In this document: one piece after another, positions 45,422-57,310 of the stretch
Position numbering within the stretch: position 1 is the first letter of the stretch
How the letters are laid out: each line of letters begins with the position of its first letter
Assembly (NCBI GenBank): GCA_016802295.1
Contig: JAESIW010000138.1
Coordinates: 4,739,486-4,803,485 of the forward strand
Length of the DNA: 64,000 nucleotides
Source of the DNA: Brachionus rotundiformis
Taxonomy: Eukaryota; Rotifera; Eurotatoria; Ploima; Brachionidae
Direction of reading: 5' to 3'
The notes under the pieces: model-generated
Seen by the model: only the letters and a program-made list of their open reading frames with translations
Database searches by the model: none
What the model was told of the DNA's origin: nothing
Program-made: the position numbers and the translations under genes

Positions 45422-47893
45422 TTAATTTTGCAAATTTTCTTGAATTAACCATTCATGTAGTGGTTTGAAATACTCGTACAAAGCATCAGATGAGATTTTA
45501 TCTTCATTTGTTAAAATTTTTAATGCAACTCTCCAGTTTTTGCTTGCGCCCAGTTCAAGCATTCGTCTTAAAGAAATTCTAAATTGATTGTTTGTAAAAT
45601 TGGGAAAATTACTTCAGAAAATATCCTGATTTAACTGAATTAGAGAAATCACAATTATAAAGTGGACCTGTTGAATCTGCAAGCTTGCACAAAGATTTGT
45701 AAAACTGGAATTCTAAAATATGACTGATAAAATATCTAAACAGAATTTCATTATTTTGTAATGCCTTTTTCTTTTGAAAATAATTTACCTTGCATAAGGC
45801 ATTTGATATGCGATATGAAATTTTGCTCCTGGATCAAATTCATTCTCTGTTCTTTCAATTGGAGCTACAATTTTTTGAAATTTTTCTCTAAATACGTATT
45901 TACTGTTTAAAAATAACCTAATAAAAAAACTGCCATTACTTAAATTCCCACCATTTTTGGTTGTAGTTAGATGAATTAATTTTTTCTTTGAAAACATTCC
46001 AGCGCCATTTTTCAAGAGCATATGAATAAGATAAGAAAGGAATTTTTTTAAGAGATATCCATAATAAAAAGTTGATTTCTTGCTCTTAATTATAAAATTA
46101 ATTAATACTGTGTACTTTTCTAAAATATTAAACCTTTGTTAAGAAAATCTGTTTGGACTAAATTTAAGGATTTTAAATGTTTTGGAGACATCACTGAAAG
46201 GACTACAGCATTTCCGATTGCTTCATGAAAAGATGGATTAGCACTACGTCTAAAAATTGTTGGTTGATGTTTATAGCTCATAAAATATTCAATTTCGGCC
46301 ATCTCCTTATGAATTCGTAAAAAATCAGCCTCACTTTTCATTGAGACACACATTTTTAATCTTTTAAAAAAAAATTAATAAGTTAAATTCAAAAAATCTT
46401 AAAGTAAATACCGGTAATCTTTTCCATTAAAAAAATCATAAGTAGCGGGATGACATCGTCCATTTTTATTATTAGATTTGACAATCAATGAATTCTGCCA
46501 AAATTCTTGCGTCATGTTTGAAAGGTCCAAAGAGGTGAAAAATTGCTCCGAAAGCTTACATTAGAAAATAAAAATTAAATTATTACATTTAATGAAAATA
46601 CTTTAAACATGGTATTTTGTGTCATTCTATCAGATATAAAATTTGTAAAATTTGAAATGCTATGAGCAGGATATGGGGTAACCAAATCATAAATATTCTC
46701 CCAAGACTGAGCCCACATATTTCCTAAAAAGTGAAATCAATCAAAATAAAAACTGAAATTTATCCAAATTGACAATTTAAAATACCCAATAAATGTGCAG
46801 GAATTAGATTAGAGTTGAGGTCTTTAGGATACTTTGATCCATAGAAATTTTTTAGTTTTCTTCTTACATAGCTGTGTAGTTGTTCATACAAAGGCCTTAT
46901 TTGCTCGTACAGATTGTCATAAGTACTTTCAAAATTTTCCTCTTCGAAGTCCTCCATCCATCGCTCACTCAAATCTCGGTATCCATTTTCTTTAGCGGCC
47001 TTGTTTCGTATATTTACTAATTGGGTAAATATGTTGCGCATTTTGGGTCCTGTTGCATCGCGCCATCCTTTCCACGCCCAAAGTAACTTATCATAATCTC
47101 TGGATTCTTTCATCAATTCGTCAAGTTCAGGTTCCAATGATAAGCATGTCCTCGTTTTATTTGAATTGTTTTTACAAACCTTAGCTTGTTTATAAATTGT
47201 TTTAATTTCTCTTAATAATTTTTCATCATCACTAGATAAATGATAATTTAAAAAATATTTTTTTCTAATTGTAAATTTTTTACTCATTTTCTTTTTTAGA
47301 TGAAAATGTGATTTCTTGTTTTGATGAAAGTTTTAACATCCGTCTTAAAAATGGATTCCAGTTCAAATCGTTACTTAAAAATTCTTTATTTTTTTAAAAT
47401 ATATAAATTCAATTTTTACTCTTTGAATTTTTTGGCTATTTTTTGAGTACTCTCAAAAAATTGATCGTTTAACAAATCAATCTTTTTAAACCGGTTTTCA
47501 GCATTTTTTATATCGTTAGCTTCTTTTTTAAACTTAAATTAAATTATTTAATTTAAGCTAGGAATTATAAATTATTTGTACTTTTAAGTGAGCCATATTT
47601 TCAGATAGATCCCTCAGAACTTCATTATACTGTTTCAGCCACTTTCTTGCACAGGATTCCTCCTTGTAGCAAGTTTTATTTTCTTAAACACATTTTAATT
47701 TTTTTAATACAAATATCTTCAAGTTTACCTATTTTTGATACCGAGTTTATTAAGCTTTCGATTTCAGCCTCATTCAACAAATCTTATGACACAATATTTA
47801 GTATGTTAAATAAAGAAGTATACATTAATCCTTACCACACCAAATTGAATGGACGAATAATAAAAAATATACAGATAAAAAATTTAAATTCAT
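45422..47893 (-). CDS. ACE-like M2-family protein A, zinc site lost (probable pseudoenzyme)
   Basis: Single-domain angiotensin-converting-enzyme-like protein with many short introns. The first exon (from 47,893) encodes a signal peptide, MNLNFLSVYFLLFVHSIWC. Family landmarks in order: ESCARKWL, LLWAWKGWRDATG, PAHLLG, NMWAQSWENIYDLV, MCVSMKSE, FHEAIGN, EKWRWNVFKEKI and PLHEWLIQEN. The catalytic stretch, normally HHEMGH, is HKEMAE (46,311-46,294), so both zinc-binding histidines of HExxH are gone; the third ligand (Glu of FHEAIG) remains. The frame stays open across all exons I traced, arguing for a conserved non-catalytic role as in C. elegans ACN-1. About 476 bases (46,674-47,149) are nearly identical to ACE-like gene B. 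Confidence 0.85.
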
Positions 47894-48269
47894 TCTGAAA
47901 ATTTTAATCAGAAATAAAATATAATCAAATTATGAATTAAGAAATGTTCTTAAGCTTGCATTTTTTTAATTAAAAGTCTCTTTTTACTACAATATTTAAA
48001 TAAATCATAAAAATTCAATATAATTATTTATTTAAATTCTCATTAAATGTTAAGTTTAATTAGTTTAAAATTTTATTCAGGATATATTAAACCAAAAACT
48101 GGATTTTGATGTTTTTTTCCAAATTCAAAAGAGATATCTTATTTTGTCTTACTTAAGTATGCATAAACTTTTGCAAAACTTCTTGAAAAGATTTTCGACT
48201 ATTTTTACCTTTTCTCTAAAATAAGTTCCATGAAAATAATGAAACAATAATTAAAAAATGAAATGATTG
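47894..48269. other. Intergenic upstream of ACE-like gene A
   Basis: AT-rich promoter region and flank of the LINE relics. Nothing else recognised. Confidence 0.4.
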
Positions 48270-48459
48270 CTCATCTGGTTGATATGTTTTAATTTCAAAA
48301 TATGAACATGGTTTCGTCACCAAAAGATCATTCTTAACAAATTTAAAACGATCGATAATGTAGTCGAAGCCTCTAATTCCGAGTTTTCTTCTGCATTAGT
48401 CTAATGGATTTTTCAAAAGCTTTTGATAAGGTAGCTTTGGTTACCTACCAGAATTATTT
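48270..48459 (+). mobile_element. Short LINE relic (RT fragment)
   Basis: The segment around 48,400 reads MDFSKAFDKVALVTYQN, the conserved RT block with the first catalytic Asp, surrounded by stops and frameshifts. It abuts a second, different LINE relic. 5' and 3' limits are uncertain. Confidence 0.55.
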
Positions 48460-49620
48460 AATATTTCAATAGTTACACCTATTCCAAAAAAAGGAGTTAC
48501 AAATAACCCAAGTGACTTTCGTCCAATTTCAGTTTCCAATTCATTAGATACTATTTTTGAATCACTGTTACTAAGTAAGATGGATTGTTTTAGTAAAGTA
48601 AACATTAATCAACTTGGCTACAGAAAAAACATTTCGTGCCAGCATGCGTATTTCTTGGTAAATGAAACTATCAACTTTGAGAAAAATAATTCAAAACTTC
48701 ATGTTGTCTTCTTAGATGCAAGTAAAGCTTTTGACAAACTACGAAGAGATGGGCTTTTCTATATTAACAACGAACCAAATCGAATATGGCGTCTTTTATA
48801 CTACTACTACTACAGTATCTCAAAAATTAGAGTGAAATATCAGAACCAAATAGGATATATAATGGCAAAAACTGATTAGATAGATTTGCTCAAAGCTGGA
48901 AAATAGACTTTAATCCGGCCAAATCTGGGGCAATTATCTTTCTAAAAGGTAAATCTTTGAGCATAAATATATTCTCAATGGATTTGAGGTACCACAGACT
49001 CAAAATGCAGAATACCTAGGTCTCCCAATAAGTGATAGTAATTTTATCTGTAATTTTATTTAAGAAAAGTAGAAAAAAGCCGAGAGGAATTTTTTCTTAT
49101 AAGGACTTGGTTGTAAATCAAAATCGGCATGTCCCAATTTAGTCAGTTTTCTTTATAAGCAGTTTTCCCAATCAATATTTCGATATCATCTTATTTGGTC
49201 TTTATTAATGAAAATAAACTAAATGGACTAGACATAAGACAAAATTTATTAATTAAAAGAGCAGTGGGAATTAAGAAATTTTCAAGAATTAAACCTCTGT
49301 TAAAAACCTTGTATTTAGAGATGAGACACAAGATATTCTTTTTAAAGCAATTAAAAAATAGCTCAGTTTGTTGGAATATCTTGACTTTTTTTCGCGGTAA
49401 TTATAAAAAGTTTGATCAGAAAAATACCTCCTTTTGTAAAAAACTAAATAATGTGGAGAAAAAAACTCATATTGATGCAATGGACTATAGTTTGAAGACT
49501 TCTCTAGCAATAATCGATCATTTATTTATCCAAGAAAATCATGGTCTAGTTGATTCAATAAAATTTATTGTGGCCAAAATCAAATTAAATATGGAATTAA
49601 ACTTAGCTTGCTTTTAATTT
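48460..49620 (+). mobile_element. Degenerate LINE relic with RT and C-terminal region
   Basis: Broken reading frames encode PIPKKGVTNNPSDFRPISVS, QLGYRKNISCQHAYFLVNET, VVFLDASKAFDKLRRDGLFY, then WKIDFNPAKSGAIIF and a YLGLPIS-like segment. From 49,195 a 140-codon open segment encodes the C-terminal part (NLLIKRAVGIKKFSRIKPLL). Stops and frameshifts separate the blocks, and an internal deletion removes the YxDD core, marked by a TACTACTACTAC tract at about 48,800. Inactive. Confidence 0.75.
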
Positions 49621-49985
49621 TATGATTTATTAATATATTGGCGTCCCACTAGGCTGTACATTATCCTTTACTGTTTATCATATTTATAAACGACATGCCT
49701 GCAGTGATCTCTTGCTAAATAAAGTTTTTTGTGAATGACAGAAAACTGATAACTTCACCTTATAAGTGACCTTAAATGAAATGAATGAGTTTCACAAGCC
49801 GCAAAAAAAGTCAACGTTATTTTAGGCCAAAAAACAAAACTTTATGCGCTGGTCAATCACTATTTTCATAAAACTTTATATTACTTTCTTTAGACCTAAA
49901 TAGAATTTTTCTAAAGCTGTTTGGAGTCCACATTAAAAAACTAAAAAGCTTCAAAACTCAAATAGACAGATAAATGAAAGAATAG
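49621..49985 (+). mobile_element. Third LINE relic, frameshifted RT segment
   Basis: GVPLGCTLSF at about 49,640, continuing in another frame as FIINDMPAVIS-like sequence, is the RT GxPQGxxLSPxLF...IND block. Later text resembles the region after RT. Heavily decayed. Confidence 0.55.
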
Positions 49986-50166
49986 AAAAAATGTAAGAAA
50001 AAAAAAATTTTTATAAAAAATTTATTCTTATATATCACAATTTTAGAATAATATAAAAAAATCTATATTTTATATCAAAATACAAAAACAAAAAATTATC
50101 AATTTGATTTAAATTATCATTAAATTTAAGAGCTTTAACAAAAAAAACAAATCTATGTATATTTTT

Positions 50167-52577
50167 CTAAAAACCTATTTCAAGATCTTTAAATTTTGTA
50201 TTTTCTTTGACTAACCAGTCATATAATGGTTTAAAATATTCTAATAAAGGCTCTGCTGAAATTGTACTTGAATTTGTCAAATTTTTAAGAGGAATAGACC
50301 AATGCTTACTAGATCCAAGCTCCAACATTTCTCTTTAAAAATAAAATATTGTCAAAAATATTAAAAAGATAGATTTATTTATATATACTTTAATTTAGTT
50401 CCTGCTTTTTTTGATTTATAAAAGTCACAATTGTAAAGTTTTCCTTCGTCACCTGAATACTTACAAAGGCTTTTGTAAAATTGGAATTGAAGAATATTGC
50501 TTATAAAATATCTTGAATATGGAATATTAGAAACTATATGAAATTTTGAGCCTGGATCAAATGAACTTTCATTTCTAAAAATTGGTGCTTGAACACCTTG
50601 AAATTTTTCCCTTTTAAAAATCAAAACTTTAAAAATAATTACACATTTATCAAAATTGGACCAACCTCATTTCCCACCATTTATGGTTATAGTTAGATTC
50701 ATCTATTTTACCTTTAAACATCTCCCATCTCCATTTATCAACCAAGTAGCCAAAAGGTAAAAATGCTATTTTCTTCAAAGCAATCATCATTAAAAAATTT
50801 ATTTCCTGTTCTAAAATAATTAATAAATAAATTATATGTAAATCAGATGATTAATATATAAAAAACCTTTTGAAAGAGAATCATAATCAACAAGATTTAT
50901 TTTATTTAAATGTTTTATCGTTTGAACTGATAATGAAATTGTATCACCGATAGCTTCGTGAAAAGCTGAATTAGCGCCTGCGCGAAACATTAGAGGTTGA
51001 TCTTTATAAGCCATATAATACACAATATGACCCATTTCATGATGCGCGATATAAAAATATTCTTCATTCACTGAAGTACACATTTTGATTCTATAATCAT
51101 ATCCATTAGAGAAATCAAATGCAGCAGGATGGCATTGAATAATGCGGTTTGAAGGTTTTTCAAAAACAGAATTTTTCCAAAAGGATTTTGTCATCCTTTT
51201 AAGACCCATCGAAGTGAAAAACTCTTCAGCTTTTTCAAAAATGGTTTTTATTGTATAATTATTGTTATTCAATATTTTGGTCAAGTTTAATTGGTTAACT
51301 TTTGGATATGGAGTAACCAAATCATAAATATTCTCCCAAGACTGAGCCCACATATTTCCTAAAAAGTGAAATCAATCAAAATAAAAACTGAAATTTATCC
51401 AAATTGACAGTTTAAAATACCCAATAAATGTGCAGGAATTAGATTAGAGTTGAGGTCTTTAGGATATTTTGATCCATAGAAATTTTTTAGTTTTCTTCTT
51501 ACATAGCTGTGTAGTTGTTCATACAAAGGCCTTATTTGCTCGTACAGATTGTCATAAGTACTTTCAAAATTTTCCTCTTCGAAGTCCTCCATCCATCGCT
51601 CACTCAAATCTCGGTATCCATTTTCTTTAGCGGCCTTGTTTCGTATATTTACTAATTGGGTAAATATGTTGCGCATTTTGGGTCCTGTTGCATCGCGCCA
51701 TCCTTTCCACGCCCAAAGTAACTTATCATAATCTCTGGATTCTTTCATCAATTCGTCAAGTTCAGGTTCCAATGATAAGCATGTTTCATTGTTGCATACC
51801 TTTGAATTAGCATAAATGAATTCTATTTTTTTGGACAATTCTGACTCATGTCTTTTAAAATGATAAAGTTTTATTTAATTTTTTTATTTATTAATTACAT
51901 CTTTTCTTGTTGATTTTTGAAAGGAATATCTACTAAATAAGCTTTATTTGCAAAATTTAATTGTCTTTTCAAATCTTCGTTCCAATTGTTCTTTATGCTT
52001 TTTTAAATCATTAATTTTTATTAATTTTTTAATAATCATTTTTTTTGAAATTTTTTTTAAGTTACCTAAATTTCAAGGATAGATTTTGTGCTTTTAAAAC
52101 AAATTTATTTGATATTGCTTCAATTTCTACAAGAATTTTTTGATTTCTTTCATTAAAATTTGTTAAAAGTTGATACTAAAAGATAAGTTATTAGATATTT
52201 AGATATTATTGTATTTGAAAAAAAAAACTACCAAAGAATAAGATGTTTTTTGAGTTATTTTAGAATAAGCTTTATTGTAAAAATCAATGAATGACTGGGC
52301 ACATTTTTCAGATATTTTGCATTGGTCATCTATTTCTAAAAGAATTTATTTATTTAATTAGATTTTTGAAAACATTTTTCAAACCAAATTTTTCTAAATC
52401 AACAATTAGTCTTTCAAAATAAGGCGGCTTCAAATTGTTGCAATTATGCTTACATAGTTCTTCGTAAATTTAAAAACAAATTTAACTTATTAAATTTATA
52501 CTAAAATAATTACTTGATTCTCCTTTATCAAATATTACAAAACAACAAATTAACGAATAAGCCAAAAATTGCCACAT
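50167..52577 (-). CDS. ACE-like M2-family dipeptidyl carboxypeptidase B
   Basis: Secreted or membrane-shed zinc peptidase of the angiotensin-converting-enzyme family, single domain. The first exon begins at 52,577 with signal peptide MWQFLAYSLICCFVIF. The zinc site is complete: HHEMGHIVYYMAYKDQP with HExxH, and FHEAIGDTISLSV with the third ligand Glu. Other landmarks are LLWAWKGWRDATG, PAHLLG, NMWAQSWENIYDLV, MCTSVNEEYF, KFHIVSNIPYSRYFISN and PLYDWLVKEN before the stop. Upstream exons were traced in frame through introns of about 50 bases. It likely cleaves C-terminal dipeptides from peptide hormones. The block at 51,309-51,784 is nearly identical to ACE-like gene A, intron included. Confidence 0.9.
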
Positions 52578-52914
52578 TTGAAAACAAATAAAATATAATT
52601 AAGAATTAAAACATTAATTTATATTCATAAATTTGCACGAGCATTTTTTTAAGATCCGATGTGAATTTAAAGTGTATGAATTCAAATATTTACAATTTAA
52701 ATATATTGAATATCCATTTAAATGAAATGTATAAAAAAGTCTATTTTTAATTTCTAGAAGCATAGTTACATTTTTTTGGAAGCTTTTGATTGAAACAGAT
52801 TATTATTTTTTGAATTAATATTATAAAAAAAAATTTTAATTTTATTTTTAGTTGTTTTTTATTTTGTTTTTAAAGTAATAAATGAAAAAATAATGGAATA
52901 AGTTTTAAAAAAAT
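52578..52914. other. Intergenic, ACE B promoter / IPO9 3' flank
   Basis: About 340 AT-rich bases between two genes transcribed leftward. No motif recognised. Confidence 0.45.
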
Positions 52915-55900
52915 TTAGACATTGACTATCCCAATTTCTCTTAAGACATCTTTCTCAATAGAATTGTGATGCTCACTGAATAGTTTATAACAAGGATGCT
53001 GTGAAAGTGTTTTTAAAAAGTTTGTCAAATAATCCTTTTAAATATTTATAAATTAAAAAAATTTACTTAAATATTTTGAAGAATTACCAATAAGTCTATT
53101 TTCATCAAAGGATCATCAAGAGCTTCAGGATCATCTTCAAAATCTTCTTTATCAAAAGCATCTTCGAAAACTTTTAGAAAAAAAAAATTAAATTTTTAAT
53201 TAATTAATAGAAAGTATATTTATCATACGATCATATTTATTTAGATAGTTATAAATATTTTCAGATGGTTCTTCATTTTGATCTATATCAATTTGTTCCT
53301 AAAATATATAAAATAAGAGCATAGTAAATATTATGAATAAAATTTACTTTATTTTCATTTTCTTCTTCGTCATCATCTTCCTCATCACTCTCATCTTCAT
53401 CATAATCACCGTCAAGATCTTTTTTGTCCTCTAATAATCCATGTGTTTCATTAATTAAAAGCTTATATATTTTAACAAGTAGTGGGACTTGAGTATAAAG
53501 CTCCTTATCTTAATAAGAAAATTAAAGAAAAATCTAAAAAGATCTTTATTTAACTTAAATTACCAGTTTTAGATTTTGATCTTGTTTTAATTCCTTCGAT
53601 TGGATTTATAATTCTATCTCCACGAACAAAAATATTATGAAATCTATTATCATCGGTCAAAATCGCATGTTGTAATAAATTTGCCAAAGCCAAAATGCTT
53701 ATTTTTGAATCGTATGGTCCAACAAACAAATTTTGTTTGGAAACCCATTCGGTCATGAAAAACTCTAAAACAGGTTTTCCAGTTGGCCCAGGTAAACCTG
53801 ATAAAAATGTCAAGACATCGTTCATCCTTGAATGAATCAATTGTGCAAACACCATAATCAAACTTTGCTGAACCAAAGGAATGTTAGAAGACTGCATTTT
53901 GCTGAGTACAGCTTTTAAAATAAGATCCAAGTTTTCACCAAGAACATTGGCAGTATTTCGAATTAATGTTGTTATAAATTTTCCAATAAAAGAACAACTA
54001 TTTTCGCTTGTTTTTGGATCCAGCATGTGGTCAATAACTAACATTATGTAATGAAGACCGCTCATTCCTTTTTCATCCTTCCAGTTTACGATTTGATCAG
54101 AAGATTTTGATATGTATGCCCTTAAGCATTCTCCTCCACTCTTAAAAATATAATTTGATTTTTAACAAAAATTGTTCAGTAATTTACTTGTAATATAGCT
54201 GTATCATCTGTCTTTAGACAAATATTAATTATTTGGATAAAAGCATTCATTACATAGTTCGAAAGCGGGACTTGGGTTGACGAGCGTATTACTATCGTAA
54301 TTAAATCAATTGTCGACTAAAAACAAAAAAGTATTTGTAAATAAATATGATAGAATAATAATTATACAGTTAAAAGTCCAGAAAAAGTTGTCTCTTCAGA
54401 TTTTGGAGAAAGACTGGAATTCAGGATACTTATTAGCGTAGGCATCAATCGTTCTTCGATCCTTTGATTAGTGTATCTATTTTTAATCAAAATTTTGATT
54501 ATATCAGTAATAATCGAATTCACCAAAGGATCTTAAATGGGAAAATTTTAAATATGCTTAATAAATAAAAATTTATATAATACCACTAGTATTTTTTAAA
54601 AATAAAGCGATTGATAATGGAGATATCTTCATTTCAATGCTTCCTACAAATTCCTCATCTATTGTTAATACAGACGCTAGAGTCTCTAATGTTAATGTGC
54701 CAATTTGATTTGTTGAATTATGGGTCACCATATGAATTAGCCCTTCAGTTATCTTTGGCAAAAAAGGTACAAGTAAATTTTGTTGATTTTCACTGGAAAG
54801 CTCGCTAGCAAAGCTAAAAAAGTTGAAAATTCTTTTATTTTTATAAAAAAAGTTAAGATAAGATTACCAAAATATGGATTTCATGGCTGATATCCTTATA
54901 ATAGGGTTTTGATTTTCTTGAATAGCTGAACCACTTGCTTTAATTAATCTTTTTTTTTTTAAGTTTTAAAATTAATCTGTAACTCATATTTTAATATTAC
55001 GTTTCAAGAGTTTGAGGATTTAATTGTTTTGGAAATTTGCTGGCCGTAAAAAGAGCTCTTCCAACCAAAAATGGATAATCTTGTTAATTGTTATTTAACT
55101 AGTAGTGAATCATAAAAAAATTTATCAAATCTTACTTGACTCATGCAGACATGATACAACAAATTCATTCATGAAACTGGTCAGGTTAAATTCAAGTTGG
55201 TTGATTTTTATTAAATCCTCAAAAACTGGTTTCATACAAGACACAGCTAGAAGACAAGATTCGTAAATTTTCCACCAATTATTGTCATTGCTTAAACGAA
55301 GTTTGTTGGCATCTTCCATAAGTTTTTTGATTGTTTTATTCATTGCATTTGCAGTATCCAATTTAAAATCAGATGAAATATTCTTTAAAATTTTAATTAA
55401 ACTTTTAATAATTTAATAATTAAAAATTACTTCTATAAGCTCTTGCGCCGAAATCCGCACCGAATATGAATAGGATTCTTCATCTTCATCTTGAACATAC
55501 TGTTCGGGATTTGATGCCCAATTTTCTATCTAATTAATTTTTTAAAAATATTCTCACACTTTTGTCTAATATTAATTAGATTTTACTTGTTCATCTGATA
55601 TTTGCATGTACAAGATTGTATAATAGCATAATTCATCAATTGCTTTTTTGACTGTATCTTTATACTTTTTCTTATCTTTCAATATTAATATAAACTCAAA
55701 CAATTGATAAGCTAAATTTTCAAAGGAGCTTTTTTCATCTTATTTATTTAAAAATAAAAATTTGTATTAAAAGTTGACATATGAAAATTTGTATTACCAT
55801 CATCGATTGGATCTGATGTGTTGCCATTAACTATCTTTTGAACAAACAAGTGAGAAGATTGAACCAAGCAGTTCCATATTTGAGCCAATATTTCATTAAT

Positions 55901-56920
55901 GAATGGAGAAAGTTTTTTTGAAAATGATTTAAAAAGAGTCGTGAATGCCTTTGGATTTATAATTACCACATATATTAATACGATAAAATTAAAATCATAC
56001 TTTCAAGATTTCTTTCTTTAGTGAAAAATCAATCAAATTGCTAGATTCTAACGGATTTAAGGAAATAACTTTTAACATTGCATAAACATAATCTGGAATG
56101 AATCGATATAAATATTTTTTTCCAGCATTCTAATTATAAAATTAAAAAAAAATTAATTTCTTATAAAATAATACTGGATCATATTCAGACATGTCCGCAA
56201 TAACTTCGACTATTGAAGTAAAAATTTCGATGGCTCTTTTTCTCAAGTGAAGCGAATAATTTTGAGGGTCAATAAATATCTTGTAAATTTGAGGTAATAA
56301 TGCTGGAGCTACTTGCGGCATTTGTAAATCGGTAACTTCTGGCACTAATTCTGCCAAAGTTTCAATACAGCCATGAACTACATTCATATCAATTTGAGAT
56401 GGATTTTCATCATCGAAAGATCCATTTAAACCACGTAATAAAATATTAAATAATTCTGGCCATAATTCAGGCCAATCCCAGCTGGCAATAGTAGCAGTCA
56501 CATAAGCCACAGATCCTCGTATTTTACTATTATTGTCTTTTAATCCATATGGCAATATTTTCCTAATCTTTGATTTTATTTCAGTGTCTATCTCAGGTTC
56601 TTTGAATTTTTCTGAGTTTTGACTCCAATGAGCCTCAACAAATTGTTTAAATAGAACACTGGCCATTTGGCGAATAGCAAAGTCACATGAGTTGTCTAGA
56701 AGAATACTTACCAAAATCAAAGAATACTCTTTAATATCATTAATAATTAGTAATTTTTAACTTCATTAAAATTAAATAAGAATTAAAAAAAACCTTTTCT
56801 TATTTGCAATACATTTAGCTGCTGTTGTGCTTGGTCAATCAATGTCTTATCGGATGATAAAGCTTGATTTAGAGTTTGGAAAATAACTTGAGCGAATTCT
56901 TTATCTAATTCGTTATCCAT
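52915..56920 (-). CDS. IPO9: Importin-9 (beta-karyopherin)
   Basis: HEAT-repeat nuclear import receptor for histones, ribosomal proteins and actin. Many exons separated by introns of about 40-60 bases across 4 kb. The N-terminal importin-beta region includes FAIRQMASVLFKQFVEAHWS, SKIRGSVAYVTATIASWDWP and ELWPELFNILL. The middle has NNWWKIYESCLLAVSCMKPV. The C-terminal part has LIMVFAQLIHSRMN, GPTGKPVLEFFMTEW, EGIKTRSKSKTG, a Glu/Asp-rich acidic loop (about 53,340-53,420), and an end with SQHPCYKLF and LREIGIV. These segments match importin-9 in order along its whole length. Start Met 56,920, stop at 52,915. The individual small exons were not all resolved. Confidence 0.93.
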
Positions 56921-57310
56921 CTTTTAGAAAAATTAAAAATTATTAATTTTCAGTTGAGCACATGCGATTTAATTTTATCATCCTTTATAATTATTTATGA
57001 TTTTTTTTAAATATGATTGTTAACTTCGATTTGAAACTTTGATAATTCAAGGTTAAATTTTTTCTTATTATTTAATAATTAATATTTGTTGCTCTAATAA
57101 TCTAATATTCAGTCAATAATCATTATATTTTTTTATTTTTTCAATATAAATAATTTGGTTAGATATTTAGAAATGCTTTATTTTTAAATCTGTTTTTATT
57201 TATTTAATAAAAAATTATAAACTTGGTTTTAAAAAATATTGAAATTTTTACTGCTATTTTAAAAATTAATTTTAAAAAAAAATATGTTGTGGATAAATTA
57301 ACTGCGCAGT
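56921..57310. other. Intergenic, IPO9 promoter / ACE C 3' flank
   Basis: About 390 AT-rich bases. Nothing recognised. Confidence 0.45.
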
